Of a DNA stretch of 35,617 bases, positions 1 to 8,780 are shown in pieces. Source of the DNA: Acidobacteriaceae bacterium (GTDB lineage: Bacteria > Acidobacteriota > Terriglobia > Terriglobales > Acidobacteriaceae); the NCBI GenBank assembly GCA_030038195.1, contig JASHPJ010000090.1, positions 1-35,617 on the forward strand, given 5' to 3'. Every line of letters starts with the position of its first letter. Position 1 is the first letter of the stretch. Below the pieces are notes generated by a model, which was given only the letters and a program-made list of their open reading frames with translations, was not told the DNA's origin and ran no database searches. The position numbers and the translations under genes were made by a program.

Positions 1-374
1 TTCATGCCGTTGGGACCCGGTGTGAGCACAATCTCCGCGCCAAAGGCCAGCAGCGTAACGCGGCGCTCGAGACTTGCGGTCTCAGGCATGGTGATGATCA
101 GCCGGTAGCCCTTGACTGCGGCCACAAAAGCCAGCGCGATACCCGTATTGCCGCTGGTGGCCTCGATCAGGACGTTTTTACCGGGCGCGATGGCGCCGGA
201 TTTCTCGCCAGCCTCGATCATGGCCAGGCCGATGCGATCCTTTACGCTCGACAGCGGGTTATGGCTTTCCAGTTTGGCAACAACGGTGGCGGGCAGCCCG
301 GCCGCCACGCGATTCAATTTAACCAGCGGGGTGTGCCCAATTAGTTCTGTTACGTTCGCGGCAATGCGCACCAT
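1..374 (-). CDS. cysK: Cysteine synthase A, N-terminal part (cut by window edge)
   Basis: O-acetylserine sulfhydrylase makes L-cysteine from O-acetylserine and sulfide with PLP in the cytoplasm. The reverse strand from an ATG at 374 reads [20 protein letters not shown], the standard start of the family. It continues through NPLSSVKDR, whose lysine forms the PLP Schiff base (about residue 45), and TSGNTG, the substrate/phosphate loop. The start is supported by AAGGAG a few bases upstream. About 124 residues are visible and the remaining ~60% lies beyond base 1. It is transcribed away from the AbiEii module, with about 240 bases between their starts. Cystathionine beta-synthase is a close homologue and cannot be excluded from the N-terminus alone. 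Confidence 0.93.
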   Translation of the reverse strand, partial: MVRIAANVTELIGHTPLVKLNRVAAGLPATVVAKLESHNPLSSVKDRIGLAMIEAGEKSGAIAPGKNVLIEATSGNTGIALAFVAAVKGYRLIITMPETASLERRVTLLAFGAEIVLTPGPNGM

Positions 375-617
375 GGAATCTCCTTTTGCCGGGAACGATT
401 GCCCGGATCTATGAATGTATCGAATTTGTGTTGCGGTGCAGCTTGTCGGGAGGGAAAGACCGCGCAATCCGGCGCAAATCGGCATCGGAGCTTGCACCAG
501 GACAGTGTCAGCGACATCGACGCATGGCCACAGGTTAGACCTGGGGGCCGGCATATGGCAAGCCGAAGACCAGGAAAATACAAGAAGTTGATAGAATGGA
601 GACAGGGAGCAAGGCCG

Positions 618-983
618 ATGAATGCTCCGGAAATCGCCCCGGAATCCGTTGCTGCCGCATCGTGCGAGGAAGCCCCGCAGCTCTCGCAGGAGGGCCGCTC
701 CTGCCTGATGAGACTTGCGCCGGTGTACGTCTGGTGGAAGACGCCGGAAGAAGCGATGCACTTTCCGGAACAGGTGGCTGCCCAAGTGATGAAGCTGGGC
801 GCGTGGGAAGATATAACCGCAATGGCCGTGGCCACGGGCGAGGACTATCTGCGGTGGGTATTGCGCCACGCTGAGGCTGGCCGGTTTGACGCGCGATCCT
901 GGCACTACTGGCACTATCGACTGGCGCTCGCCGAGTTTGGCAGGCATCCGGTGCCGCCCATGCCGGTCAGGAAGATTGCGTGA
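618..983 (+). CDS. Small partner protein (antitoxin-like) of AbiEii-type nucleotidyltransferase
   Basis: A 121-residue protein with no domain I can name firmly. Its core reads [18 protein letters not shown], then a [12 protein letters not shown] segment and a proline-rich end ([10 protein letters not shown]). I recall similar WWKTPEEA proteins beside AbiEii nucleotidyltransferases, so I infer it is the partner or antitoxin of the next gene. The start at 618 is preferred over longer in-frame options from 399 because GGAG lies a few bases upstream and the upstream extension looks non-coding. Its TGA overlaps the GTG of the next gene by four bases (GTGA), so translation is probably coupled. The function is by association only. 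Confidence 0.7.
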   Translation: MNAPEIAPESVAAASCEEAPQLSQEGRSCLMRLAPVYVWWKTPEEAMHFPEQVAAQVMKLGAWEDITAMAVATGEDYLRWVLRHAEAGRFDARSWHYWHYRLALAEFGRHPVPPMPVRKIA

Positions 984-1666
984 GCGTCTTTGGTCCGCAT
1001 TGGGAGGTGCTCCCGCCGGCACAGCAGGAGCTGTGGCCGGCATTGAAAGCCGGCACGGGGCTGGGATTGGTTTTGTACGGCGGCACCGCCGTGGCATTGC
1101 GGCTCGGCCATAGAAGCTCGATTGACTTCGATTTTTTCACGGATAAGCTGCTCGACAGAAACAGTCTCTATCGCCGATTCTCTTTTCTTGAACAATCTCA
1201 GGTAATCCAGGATCGACCAGACACGCTGAGCGTACTCGCACCTGCCACGGCGGCACACGTGAAAGTTTCTTTCTTTGGCGATATCGACATCGGCCGCGCC
1301 GGAGTACCGGATTATACGGCGGATGGCGTGCTGGAGGTTGCATCGCTGCTGGATTTGCTGGCCACAAAGTTGAAAGTCATACAGCAGCGGGTCGAGGCGA
1401 AAGATTATCGCGACGTCGCAGCGATTCTGCGTACCGGCACCCGCCTGGAAGATGGTCTGGCTGCTGCGGCCGCACTCTATGGTCCGGCCTTTCAGCCGAG
1501 TGAGGCGGTTAAGGCGCTCACTTATTTTGAAGGTGGAGATATGAGCGAGCTGCCCGTTGAAGATAAAGAAGTGCTGATTCGTGCGTCCGCACATATTCGC
1601 CGGATCCCGGTCATGGGGTTGGCTTCCCGCTCGCTTTCGGGACTCGCCGGCCCGCGTGAGAGCTAA
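980..1666 (+). CDS. Nucleotidyltransferase, AbiEii/AbiGii toxin family
   Basis: A 228-residue protein of the DNA polymerase beta-like nucleotidyltransferase fold. The signature is clear: [20 protein letters not shown] carries GGT at residues 34-36, and the metal-binding aspartates are in DFDFF (D49 and D51). A helical region around residues 120-147 ([15 protein letters not shown] then KDYRDV) matches the conserved C-terminal half of AbiEii. Family members modify tRNA acceptor ends or other targets and act as toxins in type IV-like toxin-antitoxin or abortive-infection pairs. The GTG start overlaps the upstream stop, as expected for a co-translated module. The gene ends convergent with ppc, 45 bases away. 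Whether it is toxic or defends against phage cannot be read from sequence. Confidence 0.85.
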   Translation: MSVFGPHWEVLPPAQQELWPALKAGTGLGLVLYGGTAVALRLGHRSSIDFDFFTDKLLDRNSLYRRFSFLEQSQVIQDRPDTLSVLAPATAAHVKVSFFGDIDIGRAGVPDYTADGVLEVASLLDLLATKLKVIQQRVEAKDYRDVAAILRTGTRLEDGLAAAAALYGPAFQPSEAVKALTYFEGGDMSELPVEDKEVLIRASAHIRRIPVMGLASRSLSGLAGPRES

Positions 1667-1711
1667 TGAAGGGCAATGTGGGGCCGATTGTGCCGCAGTC
1701 ATATCAGCTTT

Positions 1712-4585
1712 TCAGCCCGTATTCCGCAGTCCCGCGGAGATGCCGCTGATGGTGGCCGCAATGGCCCGGTTCACCTCCGGCGTGTCTTCGCCGGCGCGCT
1801 TGCGGCGCAGCATGTCCACCTGGATCAGGTGCATGGGATCGACATAAGGATTGCGCAGCCGGATGGAGTTGGCCAGCACCTGGTTGGTCTGCAGCAGCTC
1901 TGCCTGGCGCGTGACGGCCAGCACAGCGCGCACCGTGCGGTGAAACTCGGCCTCGAACATGTCGTAGACGCGCTCGCGCAGTTTCGCGTCGTTCACCAGC
2001 GACGAGTAGAGCTTTGCCGTGGCCAGATCGACCTTGCCCAGGGCCATCTCCACGTTGCGCAGCAGGTCGATGAACAGCGGAAACTCGCGGGCCATGGTCT
2101 GCAACAGCGCGAGCGCGCCGGCTTCTGCGAGATAGCGGTCGATCGCGTAGCCCACGCCGAACCAGGCCGGCACCAGCAGCCGCGACTGTGTCCAGCCGAA
2201 GACCCAGGGAATGGCGCGCAGGTCTGAGAGCTTCGTCGACGCGTTGCGCCGCGCCGGCCGCGAGCCGATCTTGGCGTTTTCCAGCTCGCCCACCGGCGTG
2301 GACTCCTCGAAGTACGTCACCACGTCGGGATCGTCGAGAATGTGTTTGCGATAGAAGTCATACGAGAGGTTCGACAACTCGTCGAGTGCGGCCTCCCACT
2401 CGCGCCTGAGCACGCCGGTGAAGTGGCCCTCGGGGTCGCGAGCATTGGGCCGGGCCAGCGCGTCGAGCGAAGCGGCGATCATCAGCTCCAGGTTGCGCTC
2501 GGCCAGCACCTCATCCGCGTACTTGAAGTTCAGTACCTCGCCCTGCTCGGTAATGCGCAACTGGCCGTCGAACGAGTCGATGGGCTGCGCAAAGATGGCG
2601 CGGTGCGTGGGGCCGCCGCCGCGGCCTACCGTGCCGCCGCGGCCGTGGAACAGGCGCAGCTTGATGCCGGCTTCGCGGGCCACGACGTGCAGGTCGCGGT
2701 GCGCGCGGAAGATCTCCCACGTTGAAGTCAGCATGCCGCCGTCTTTGTTCGAGTCCGAGTAGCCCAGCATCACCTCCTGCCAGTCGCCCCAGGACGCGAT
2801 GAGCTTGCGGTAATCGGGGCGGCTCCATAACGCGCGGCAGACGTTGGGTGCGTTGCGCAGGTCCTCGATGGACTCGAAGAGCGGCACCGGCATCAGGCCC
2901 GGATCGCCGCCGGTGCCAACCGTTGCGCTGCTGCGCGAACCCTCTACCTTGACGCCGCCCAGGCGCGCCAGCCGCACCACGGTCAGCACGTCTTCCACCG
3001 TGGAAGCACCGCTGATCACGTACTGGCGAATCGCTTCAGGCGAGCAGCTCTGCTTCATTTCGGCCACTACGCGGAAGGTCTCAAGCACGCTGGCCGTCTG
3101 GGCGGACAGGCCGCCGGGCAGATGCGCGGCCGCCGTGTCGGTAATGGCTTCCTTGAGCGCCGCCGCGTGGACGCGCGCATGCTGGCGCACGTCGAGCGTG
3201 TGCAGATGAAGGCCGAAGGTGCGCACCTGCAGAATGAGCGGATCGATGAGGGTCTGGGCGATGCGCAGGCCCTTGTTGGCGGCCAGCGAGGCGCGCAATA
3301 CCTCCAGATCGTCGAGGAACTCGCACACGGAACAATAGGCCGGCAGGGCCTGGGCCAGCTTGTCGTGCTCGTGCGTCAGGGTGAAGGGGGTTACCGGCAG
3401 CGCCGCGCCGCGAGTGTGCGGCAGCGTGCCGGATTCCTCAAGCGTGCGCTGAACGCGCGTCTTCAGGCAGATGACAAAGCGGCGATAGTATTCGAACTCG
3501 TACTGCGCGCCGAAGACCTGGCTCTCCGGCGTGTGCACCTGGGCTACATAGCTGCGCAGCCGTTCCAGCAAGGCGTCGCTCACCGACCTCTGTTGCGCGC
3601 TGGTGGTGAGCAGGTCGATGATGCTGTCCAACTGGCACAGGTAATAAAGGAGCAGATGGCCGCGGGCAAGCTGGATGGCCGCGCTGGTTACCTCGGGCGT
3701 GACAAAGGGATTGCCGTCGCGGTCGCCGCCGATCCACGAGCCGAAGCGCAGCACGATCGGCAGGTCGTGGACTTCGATCTCCACGCCGTAGGCCGCATGC
3801 AGAGCCTCGGCAATCTCGCGGTAGAGGCCAGGCAGCGTCTCGAAGATCGAGACGTCGTAATAGTCGAGCCCCATCTTGATCTCGTCGTAGACGGTGGGCC
3901 GCCGCGAGCGCACTTCGTCTGTCTGCCACAGGCTGGTGATCTCGGCCAGCAGCAGTTGTTCCAGGCGGGCCAGCTCCTGCCCGGGAATGGGAATGCGGTC
4001 CAAGGCCTCAAGGAACTCCCCGATGCGGCGGCGCTTGAACATGACCGTCCGGCGCGCGGCTTCAGTGGGGTGCGCGGTAAAGACCGGAATGATCAGCACG
4101 CGGCGCAGCCAGTCCAGCGCCTCCTGCGCGCCGATGCCCACGCGGCGCATCTCGCTGAGCGTGCCTTCGAGCGAGCCGCGCTGCCGGCCGGCCTGCCCGC
4201 TCAGGCGCAATGCCACGCGGCGGCGCTTGCGATGGTTGGTCTCAGCCAGGTTGATGAGCTCGAAGTAAAACGCAAAGGCGCGCGTGAGCAGCGTGGCGCG
4301 CTCCACCGGAAGCGAATGGACCAGCTCGAGCGCGGCGGCGGCGTGGCGCGCAGCCTCTTCGGCGTGTCCGTGCGCCTCGGCATCGCGCCTGCGGATGGTG
4401 CCCTGCCGCAGGGCTTCAACTTGGTCAAACAGCTCTTCGCCGGCCTGCTCGCGCAACACCTCGCCCAGCAGCATGCCCAGCGACCGCACATCGCGCCGCA
4501 GCGGAGCCTCCTTGAGCTCGCCGGTTTGCGCTTCCAATTCCGCCAGCCGCTGCGGCCAGCTCTCGGGATTCCACAAAAGTGCCAT
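1712..4585 (-). CDS. ppc: Phosphoenolpyruvate carboxylase
   Basis: A 957-residue cytoplasmic enzyme that carboxylates PEP to oxaloacetate, replenishing the TCA cycle. The length is typical of the bacterial-type family. Visible motifs in order are VFTAHPTEA near residue 170 (catalytic histidine), a GGDRDGNP segment, YSDSNKDGG near residue 615, FHGRGGTVGRGGGP near residue 650 (PEP and bicarbonate loop), and the invariant C-terminal RNTG. The ATG at 4585 opens MALLWNPESWPQRLAELEAQ. Long open frames on the opposite strand here are shadows caused by GC-rich codon bias. The gene stands alone: convergent with the AbiEii module and divergent from a small membrane protein. Confidence 0.97.
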   Translation of the reverse strand: MALLWNPESWPQRLAELEAQTGELKEAPLRRDVRSLGMLLGEVLREQAGEELFDQVEALRQGTIRRRDAEAHGHAEEAARHAAAALELVHSLPVERATLLTRAFAFYFELINLAETNHRKRRRVALRLSGQAGRQRGSLEGTLSEMRRVGIGAQEALDWLRRVLIIPVFTAHPTEAARRTVMFKRRRIGEFLEALDRIPIPGQELARLEQLLLAEITSLWQTDEVRSRRPTVYDEIKMGLDYYDVSIFETLPGLYREIAEALHAAYGVEIEVHDLPIVLRFGSWIGGDRDGNPFVTPEVTSAAIQLARGHLLLYYLCQLDSIIDLLTTSAQQRSVSDALLERLRSYVAQVHTPESQVFGAQYEFEYYRRFVICLKTRVQRTLEESGTLPHTRGAALPVTPFTLTHEHDKLAQALPAYCSVCEFLDDLEVLRASLAANKGLRIAQTLIDPLILQVRTFGLHLHTLDVRQHARVHAAALKEAITDTAAAHLPGGLSAQTASVLETFRVVAEMKQSCSPEAIRQYVISGASTVEDVLTVVRLARLGGVKVEGSRSSATVGTGGDPGLMPVPLFESIEDLRNAPNVCRALWSRPDYRKLIASWGDWQEVMLGYSDSNKDGGMLTSTWEIFRAHRDLHVVAREAGIKLRLFHGRGGTVGRGGGPTHRAIFAQPIDSFDGQLRITEQGEVLNFKYADEVLAERNLELMIAASLDALARPNARDPEGHFTGVLRREWEAALDELSNLSYDFYRKHILDDPDVVTYFEESTPVGELENAKIGSRPARRNASTKLSDLRAIPWVFGWTQSRLLVPAWFGVGYAIDRYLAEAGALALLQTMAREFPLFIDLLRNVEMALGKVDLATAKLYSSLVNDAKLRERVYDMFEAEFHRTVRAVLAVTRQAELLQTNQVLANSIRLRNPYVDPMHLIQVDMLRRKRAGEDTPEVNRAIAATISGISAGLRNTG

Positions 4586-4708
4586 CGTAATTTGATTATT
4601 GCATTACGAAAGTCAGCCGCATCCCACGCGGGTCTCTGCCGTGGGGGTGTAGCATGAGTGCAAACACCTGCATAGGTCTTCCGCAGTCCCGAAGGCAAAT
4701 CCACGAGC

Positions 4709-5197
4709 ATGAGCGAAATTGCGGACTATTTCAAGAGAGAGAGCTATATAACCAGGCGGTTGTCCCTTGTGGTTCTCGGCGGAACAGCGATTCTCGTGTC
4801 CGCCACCCTGGCCATTGTGCGTGGGCGCATCCCGCCGGTCGTGCTTCCCTGGGCCATTGCAGGTGTAGTTGCCGGCGTGGTGGCCGCCGTCGTGCTCATC
4901 CTGCGCGCGGCAAATGCCCGGTTTCCGCGCTCAGCCACTCCCGACGATCTGCCGCTCGACAGGGCAACCATGCGCAAGATTCGCCGGCGCATTCTCTATC
5001 TCGAGGTCTTCGTCGGAATCTATGCGTATATCCTGGCTTCCACCATCTGGCACGCGCATCGCAGAGAGTGGCCGGGCGTGCTGGCGGCTGCCGCCGTCAT
5101 CCTGCTCATGGAGTTCGCGCTGATCAAGTCCATTCGCAGGCTCAAATCGAAGCTCAGCGAGGGCACGGCGGCGCAATCCGTCAGCGGCGCAGGATAG
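4709..5197 (+). CDS. Small integral membrane protein, unknown function
   Basis: A 162-residue protein I do not recognise. It has four hydrophobic segments: two near the N-terminus (LSLVVLGGTAILVSATLAIV, then an Ala/Val-rich stretch from WAIAGVV), and two after residue 90 (LEVFVGIYAYILASTIW and PGVLAAAAVILLMEFALI). A basic, polar linker separates the pairs (RATMRKIRRRI), and the C-terminus is charged. The start at 4709 (MSEIADYFKRESYITRR) puts a short amphipathic stretch before the first membrane segment. No strong Shine-Dalgarno is seen. It ends eight bases before the convergent ABC-F gene. Confidence 0.7.
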   Translation: MSEIADYFKRESYITRRLSLVVLGGTAILVSATLAIVRGRIPPVVLPWAIAGVVAGVVAAVVLILRAANARFPRSATPDDLPLDRATMRKIRRRILYLEVFVGIYAYILASTIWHAHRREWPGVLAAAAVILLMEFALIKSIRRLKSKLSEGTAAQSVSGAG

Positions 5198-5205
5198 CTG
5201 CCGCG

Positions 5206-7170
5206 TCATCCCGCTGCGGCCTGCGCCTCAAGCTGCAGCATCAGGTCTTCCCACTCCGCGATGAGCGCAGCCAGTTGCGCGCGCAGCTCCTCGGCCAATC
5301 GGGTGAGCCGTTCCGTCTCCGCCGCTGAAACGTACACGCCCAGTTGCTGCTCGGTGTGCGCAATGGCCGCTTCGATGCGCGGGATCTCTTCTTCAAGAAA
5401 TGCGCAGCGCTCTTCCATCTGCTTCTGCTTGATGGGATTCAGACGCCGTGGACGCTCCCGGGCAGCGCCATTGTTCTCCGCAGCGGCCGGCTCGCTTACT
5501 CGTGCTGCTGCGGGCTGAGCTTCCGGTGCAACTGCTGGCTCCGCTATGGCGGAATTGCCCGCAGCCAGCACTTCTTTGCGGCGCAGGTAGTCCTCGTAGT
5601 TGCCCTTATACGAGGTGACCGCGCCGTTTTCCACTTCGAGCACGCGCGTTGCCAGCCGGTCAATGAAGTAACGGTCGTGGGAGACGAAGATCACCGTGCC
5701 GCTGAAGACCGCCAGCGCATCAAGCAGCACATCCTTGGCCCGCATATCCAGGTGGTTCGTCGGCTCGTCGAGCAGCAGGAAGTTCGAAGGCGAAACCAGG
5801 ATCTTTGCCAGCGCGAATCGATTGCGCTCTCCACCCGAAAGCACACCCAACGGCTTGAACACATCGTCGCCGCTGAACAAAAAGCAGCCCAGGAGCGAGC
5901 GCAGCTCCACTGCAGACACCTTGAGCGCCGCGCGGCTGATGTCATCCAGCATACGTGCTTCCGGATCGAGCGCCTTGTACTGGTCCTGCGCAAAGTATTC
6001 GGTGACCACGTTGTGGCCCGGCTTCACCGTGCCTGCGGTGGGCGTCTCGGTGCCGGCAAGCAATCGAATCAGCGTCGATTTGCCTGCGCCGTTCACGCCC
6101 ACCAGGGCCACGCGGTCGCCGCGTTCGATGGAGAAGCGCACGTTGTCGAGCACCTGCTTGGGGCCATAGCTTTTCGAGAGGCTTTCGGCTTCCACAACCA
6201 TGCGTCCCGAAGGCGGCGGCTGCGGAAAGTTGAAGCGGATCACCGGCTCTTCTTCCGGAATCTCGATGCGCTCGATCTTTTCGAGCTCCTTGATGCGGCT
6301 CTGCACCTGTTTTGCCTTGGTGGCCTGGTAGCGGAAGCGGTTGATGAAGGCTTCAAGATGCTCGATCTGCTCGCGCTGGTTGCGATAGGCCGCTTCAAGC
6401 TGCGCGCGGCGCTCGTCTTTCTGCCTGAGATACTTCGTGAAGTTGCCCTGGTAGAGGTTGAGCCGCTTGTTCCATATCTCCACCGTGCGGTCAATTGTTA
6501 CATCCAAAAAATACCGGTCATGCGAGATCAGGATGTAGCCGAACGGATAGCTCTTCAGATAATCCTCGAGCCAGTTGCGGGTTTCCAGGTCGAGATGGTT
6601 GGTGGGCTCGTCCAGAAGCAGCAGGTTCGGCTTCGCCAGCAGCAGCCTGGCCAGTGCGATGCGCATCTGCCATCCGCCTGAAAGTTCTTCCGTGCGCCGC
6701 GACCAATCCTCCTTGCTAAAGCCCAGGCCGCTCAGCACGCTGCCCACCTGCGCGTCGAGCGCGTAGCCATCCAGCGCGTGAAAGCGCTCCTGCAGCAGCG
6801 AGTAGCGCTCGGCCGTCGATTCGTATTCGGGGCTCGCGTGGTCAAGCTCGGCCATCTGCGCGGCCAGCCGCTCAGCTTCGCGCTCCAGCTCGCGCACGCC
6901 GTCGAACACCGTAAGGCACTCCTCGAAGACAGTGCGGCCGGCCAGGCGCAGCCCGTCCTGTGGCAGGTAGCCGATGCTCATGCCGCGCGTCTGCTGCATC
7001 TCGCCGTAGTCGAGGGTTTCGATGCCGGCAAGTACCTTCATCAGCGTGGTTTTCCCAGCGCCGTTTGCGCCCACCAGCGCGGTTTTCTCGTGGCTGCGAA
7101 TGAGCCAGTTGGCCTCAAGAAACAGAATTCGCGGCCCAAACCGCTTGCCTGCATTTTGGAGCGAAAGCAT
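5206..7170 (-). CDS. ABC-F family ATPase (Uup/EttA-like, ribosome-associated)
   Basis: A 654-residue soluble protein with two ABC ATPase domains and no membrane segments, as in ABC-F proteins that act on ribosomes (translation factors, or antibiotic resistance in some members). Domain 1 has Walker A GANGAGKTT near residue 35, signature LSGGWQMRIALARLLL and Walker B LLLLDEPTNHLD. Domain 2 has GVNGAGKST near residue 360, LSGGERNRFALAKIL and a second LLLDEPTNHLD. An Arg/Lys/Glu-rich linker lies between them. A C-terminal coiled coil (about the last 80 residues) follows an Ala/Pro-rich spacer, which resembles Uup-type arrangements. I start at the ATG at 7170 (MLSLQNAGKRFG); a GTG 69 bases upstream is possible. 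The bases before 7170 are A-rich with only a weak GAG. Confidence 0.92.
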   Translation of the reverse strand: MLSLQNAGKRFGPRILFLEANWLIRSHEKTALVGANGAGKTTLMKVLAGIETLDYGEMQQTRGMSIGYLPQDGLRLAGRTVFEECLTVFDGVRELEREAERLAAQMAELDHASPEYESTAERYSLLQERFHALDGYALDAQVGSVLSGLGFSKEDWSRRTEELSGGWQMRIALARLLLAKPNLLLLDEPTNHLDLETRNWLEDYLKSYPFGYILISHDRYFLDVTIDRTVEIWNKRLNLYQGNFTKYLRQKDERRAQLEAAYRNQREQIEHLEAFINRFRYQATKAKQVQSRIKELEKIERIEIPEEEPVIRFNFPQPPPSGRMVVEAESLSKSYGPKQVLDNVRFSIERGDRVALVGVNGAGKSTLIRLLAGTETPTAGTVKPGHNVVTEYFAQDQYKALDPEARMLDDISRAALKVSAVELRSLLGCFLFSGDDVFKPLGVLSGGERNRFALAKILVSPSNFLLLDEPTNHLDMRAKDVLLDALAVFSGTVIFVSHDRYFIDRLATRVLEVENGAVTSYKGNYEDYLRRKEVLAAGNSAIAEPAVAPEAQPAAARVSEPAAAENNGAARERPRRLNPIKQKQMEERCAFLEEEIPRIEAAIAHTEQQLGVYVSAAETERLTRLAEELRAQLAALIAEWEDLMLQLEAQAAAG

Positions 7171-7303
7171 TTTTTTTATTCTCGCAGAGCCGCTCGGCGG
7201 CGCCGTTTGCACAAAGTTGATGTTCACGGCCGCTCGAATCCTGTACGCTGTTTGGGGCAGAAGGCGGCAGCGATGCGCGCCGCGAAAGGAGAATGACGCT
7301 CGC

Positions 7304-8434
7304 ATGTCTCGGAATCCCGGAAAAATCTTTGCCCTGGTGACCGCAATCCTTCTTTGCGGATCTCTGCTGGCTGCCGCAGGCCGCGCGCAGAACAGCGGCG
7401 GCGCTCTCAGGCTGAACCAGATTCAGGTGATCGGCACACACAACAGCTATCACGCCGGCATCGCGCCCCATGCGGCGAAGCTGTGGCAGGAGAAGAATCC
7501 CCAAGGCTTCAACGGACTCGACTACAGCCATCGCTCGCTCACCGCACAGTTTGACAGCGGCGTGCGCCAGATCGAGCTCGATGTCTTTGCCGACAGCAAA
7601 GGCGGACGCTACGCGCATCCCAATGGCCCGCTGCTGGTGGCTGCGGCGCATCTGCCGCCCGATCCGCCCTTCGATCCCGATGGCGTAATGCTCAAGCCCG
7701 GCTTCAAGGTGATGCACATCCAGGACCTGGACTACCGCAGCACGTGCCAGCCCTTCGTCGCCTGTCTTGAAGAGGTGCGCCGCTGGTCGCTGGCGCATCT
7801 GCATCACATTCCGATCTTCATTCTTGTGGAGACCAAGCAGGGCAAGGCCCATCCGCCGGATCAGACCACCGTGCCCGAGCCTTTCACCGCCGCTACATTC
7901 GATGCGCTCGATGCCGAGATTCGCGGCGTCTTTCCGCCGCGGGAGCTGGTCACGCCCGACGACGTGCGCGGGCATTACAAGACGCTGAATGAAGCCGTGT
8001 TGGCCGGCAACTGGCCCACCCTGGCAAGCGCTCGCGGCAAGATCGTCTTCCTCATGGACCAGCGGCCGGTGGGGCCGATCTATCGCGAAGGGCATCCCTC
8101 GCTGCGCGGGCGTGTGCTGTTTACCAACGCTGTGCCGGGCGAGCCCGACGCCGCTTTCACCGAGTGTAACGACGGACCCGCAAACAAGATCACCGAGCTG
8201 GTGAAACAGGGTTACCTGGTGCGCACGCGGACTGACGCCGATACGAAAGAGGCGCGCACAGACGATACAGGCAGACGCGACGCCATGATCGCCAGCGGCG
8301 CGCAGATGCTGAGCACCGACTATCCGTCCAGCGAGCCGGCGCGATGGGCTGGCCATTATTCAGTGAGTCTGCCGGGCAATGCCGTGGTGCGCTGCGATCC
8401 GGTGAATACGCCGGCGGGATGCGAGGTCCATTAG
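7304..8434 (+). CDS. Secreted Ca2+-dependent PI-PLC-like phosphodiesterase
   Basis: A 376-residue protein with an N-terminal signal peptide (MSRNPGKIFALVTAILLCGS, cleavage near AGRAQ). The mature protein starts with LNQIQVIGTHNSYH, the first catalytic-histidine motif of the PI-PLC fold. GVRQIELDVFAD (acidic metal ligands) and KVMHIQDLDYRSTC follow. It fits the family annotated as phosphatidylinositol-specific phospholipase C1-like, Ca2+-dependent. The natural substrate in bacteria is uncertain and may be a phosphodiester lipid. AAAGGAG lies about 12 bases before the ATG. The TAG stop is part of the outer end of an inserted MITE-like repeat, so the present C-terminus (CEVH) may have been set by the insertion. 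Confidence 0.85.
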   Translation: MSRNPGKIFALVTAILLCGSLLAAAGRAQNSGGALRLNQIQVIGTHNSYHAGIAPHAAKLWQEKNPQGFNGLDYSHRSLTAQFDSGVRQIELDVFADSKGGRYAHPNGPLLVAAAHLPPDPPFDPDGVMLKPGFKVMHIQDLDYRSTCQPFVACLEEVRRWSLAHLHHIPIFILVETKQGKAHPPDQTTVPEPFTAATFDALDAEIRGVFPPRELVTPDDVRGHYKTLNEAVLAGNWPTLASARGKIVFLMDQRPVGPIYREGHPSLRGRVLFTNAVPGEPDAAFTECNDGPANKITELVKQGYLVRTRTDADTKEARTDDTGRRDAMIASGAQMLSTDYPSSEPARWAGHYSVSLPGNAVVRCDPVNTPAGCEVH

Positions 8435-8564
8435 TGTCCTGTCTCTGAAGTTCATAGCATAAATACTGCTGTCATCCTGAGCGACGTCCGCCGCGGCGGA
8501 GAGTCGAAGGACCTGCGGTTGCTCTTCACAAATTCTGATAGGAACTGTCAGAGACAGGACATTA
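8432..8564. mobile_element. MITE-like element 1 (133 bp, terminal inverted repeats, TA-ended)
   Basis: TGTCCTGTCTCTGA at 8435-8448 is repeated exactly inverted at 8548-8561. Including the outer TAG/TTA bases, the arms are 17 bp with one mismatch and end in TA, as expected for a TA-targeting (Tc1/mariner-like IS630 or similar) element. The interior has no coding frame. It contains the GTCATCCTGAGCGA motif and a small GC palindrome (CCGCCGCGGCGG) followed by GTCGAAGGACCTGCGGTT. I recall such motifs as dispersed repeats in acidobacterial genomes. It is non-autonomous. Confidence 0.75.
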
Positions 8565-8780
8565 GGCTGTATCGACATATAGATCGTCGCAAAGTTGCTG
8601 ATGGATCCACGCAAGCACTGCCATCTTGAGCGCAGTCCGCAGTGGTCCGCCGCGGCGGAGGGTCGAAAGTCGAAGATCCGCCGTAGCGGGACCTGCGGTT
8701 TGCCTCGTGCCGCATGAATTCTCGGGGAAACCCAGCAATTTTGCCCGTCGGTCGACCTGCTATATGTCGATACAGCCTAA
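8562..8780. mobile_element. MITE-like element 2 (219 bp, 21-bp perfect inverted ends)
   Basis: The 21 bases at 8562-8582 (starting TTAGGCTGTATCGACATA) recur as a perfect reverse complement at 8760-8780. The ends are TTA/TAA. Its left end shares the TTA with the right end of element 1, so one probably inserted at the TA edge of the other. The interior resembles element 1: a CCATCTTGAGCG motif, the same CCGCCGCGGCGG palindrome, and a GTCGAA...GACCTGCGGTTT stretch, although the terminal repeats differ. No transposase gene is present. Confidence 0.75.

Noticed and set aside
3122-4657. 511-codon open frame on the plus strand opposite ppc
   Set aside because: Antisense shadow of a high-GC gene; the encoded sequence is Arg/Gln/Gly-rich without family motifs, while ppc on the minus strand has every PEPC motif.
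5344-6681. 445-codon plus-strand open frame opposite the ABC-F gene
   Set aside because: Shadow frame; both ABC domains with Walker motifs are on the minus strand.
7115-8356. 413-codon minus-strand open frame opposite the phosphodiesterase
   Set aside because: No recognisable domain; the plus-strand gene has a signal peptide and PI-PLC motifs.
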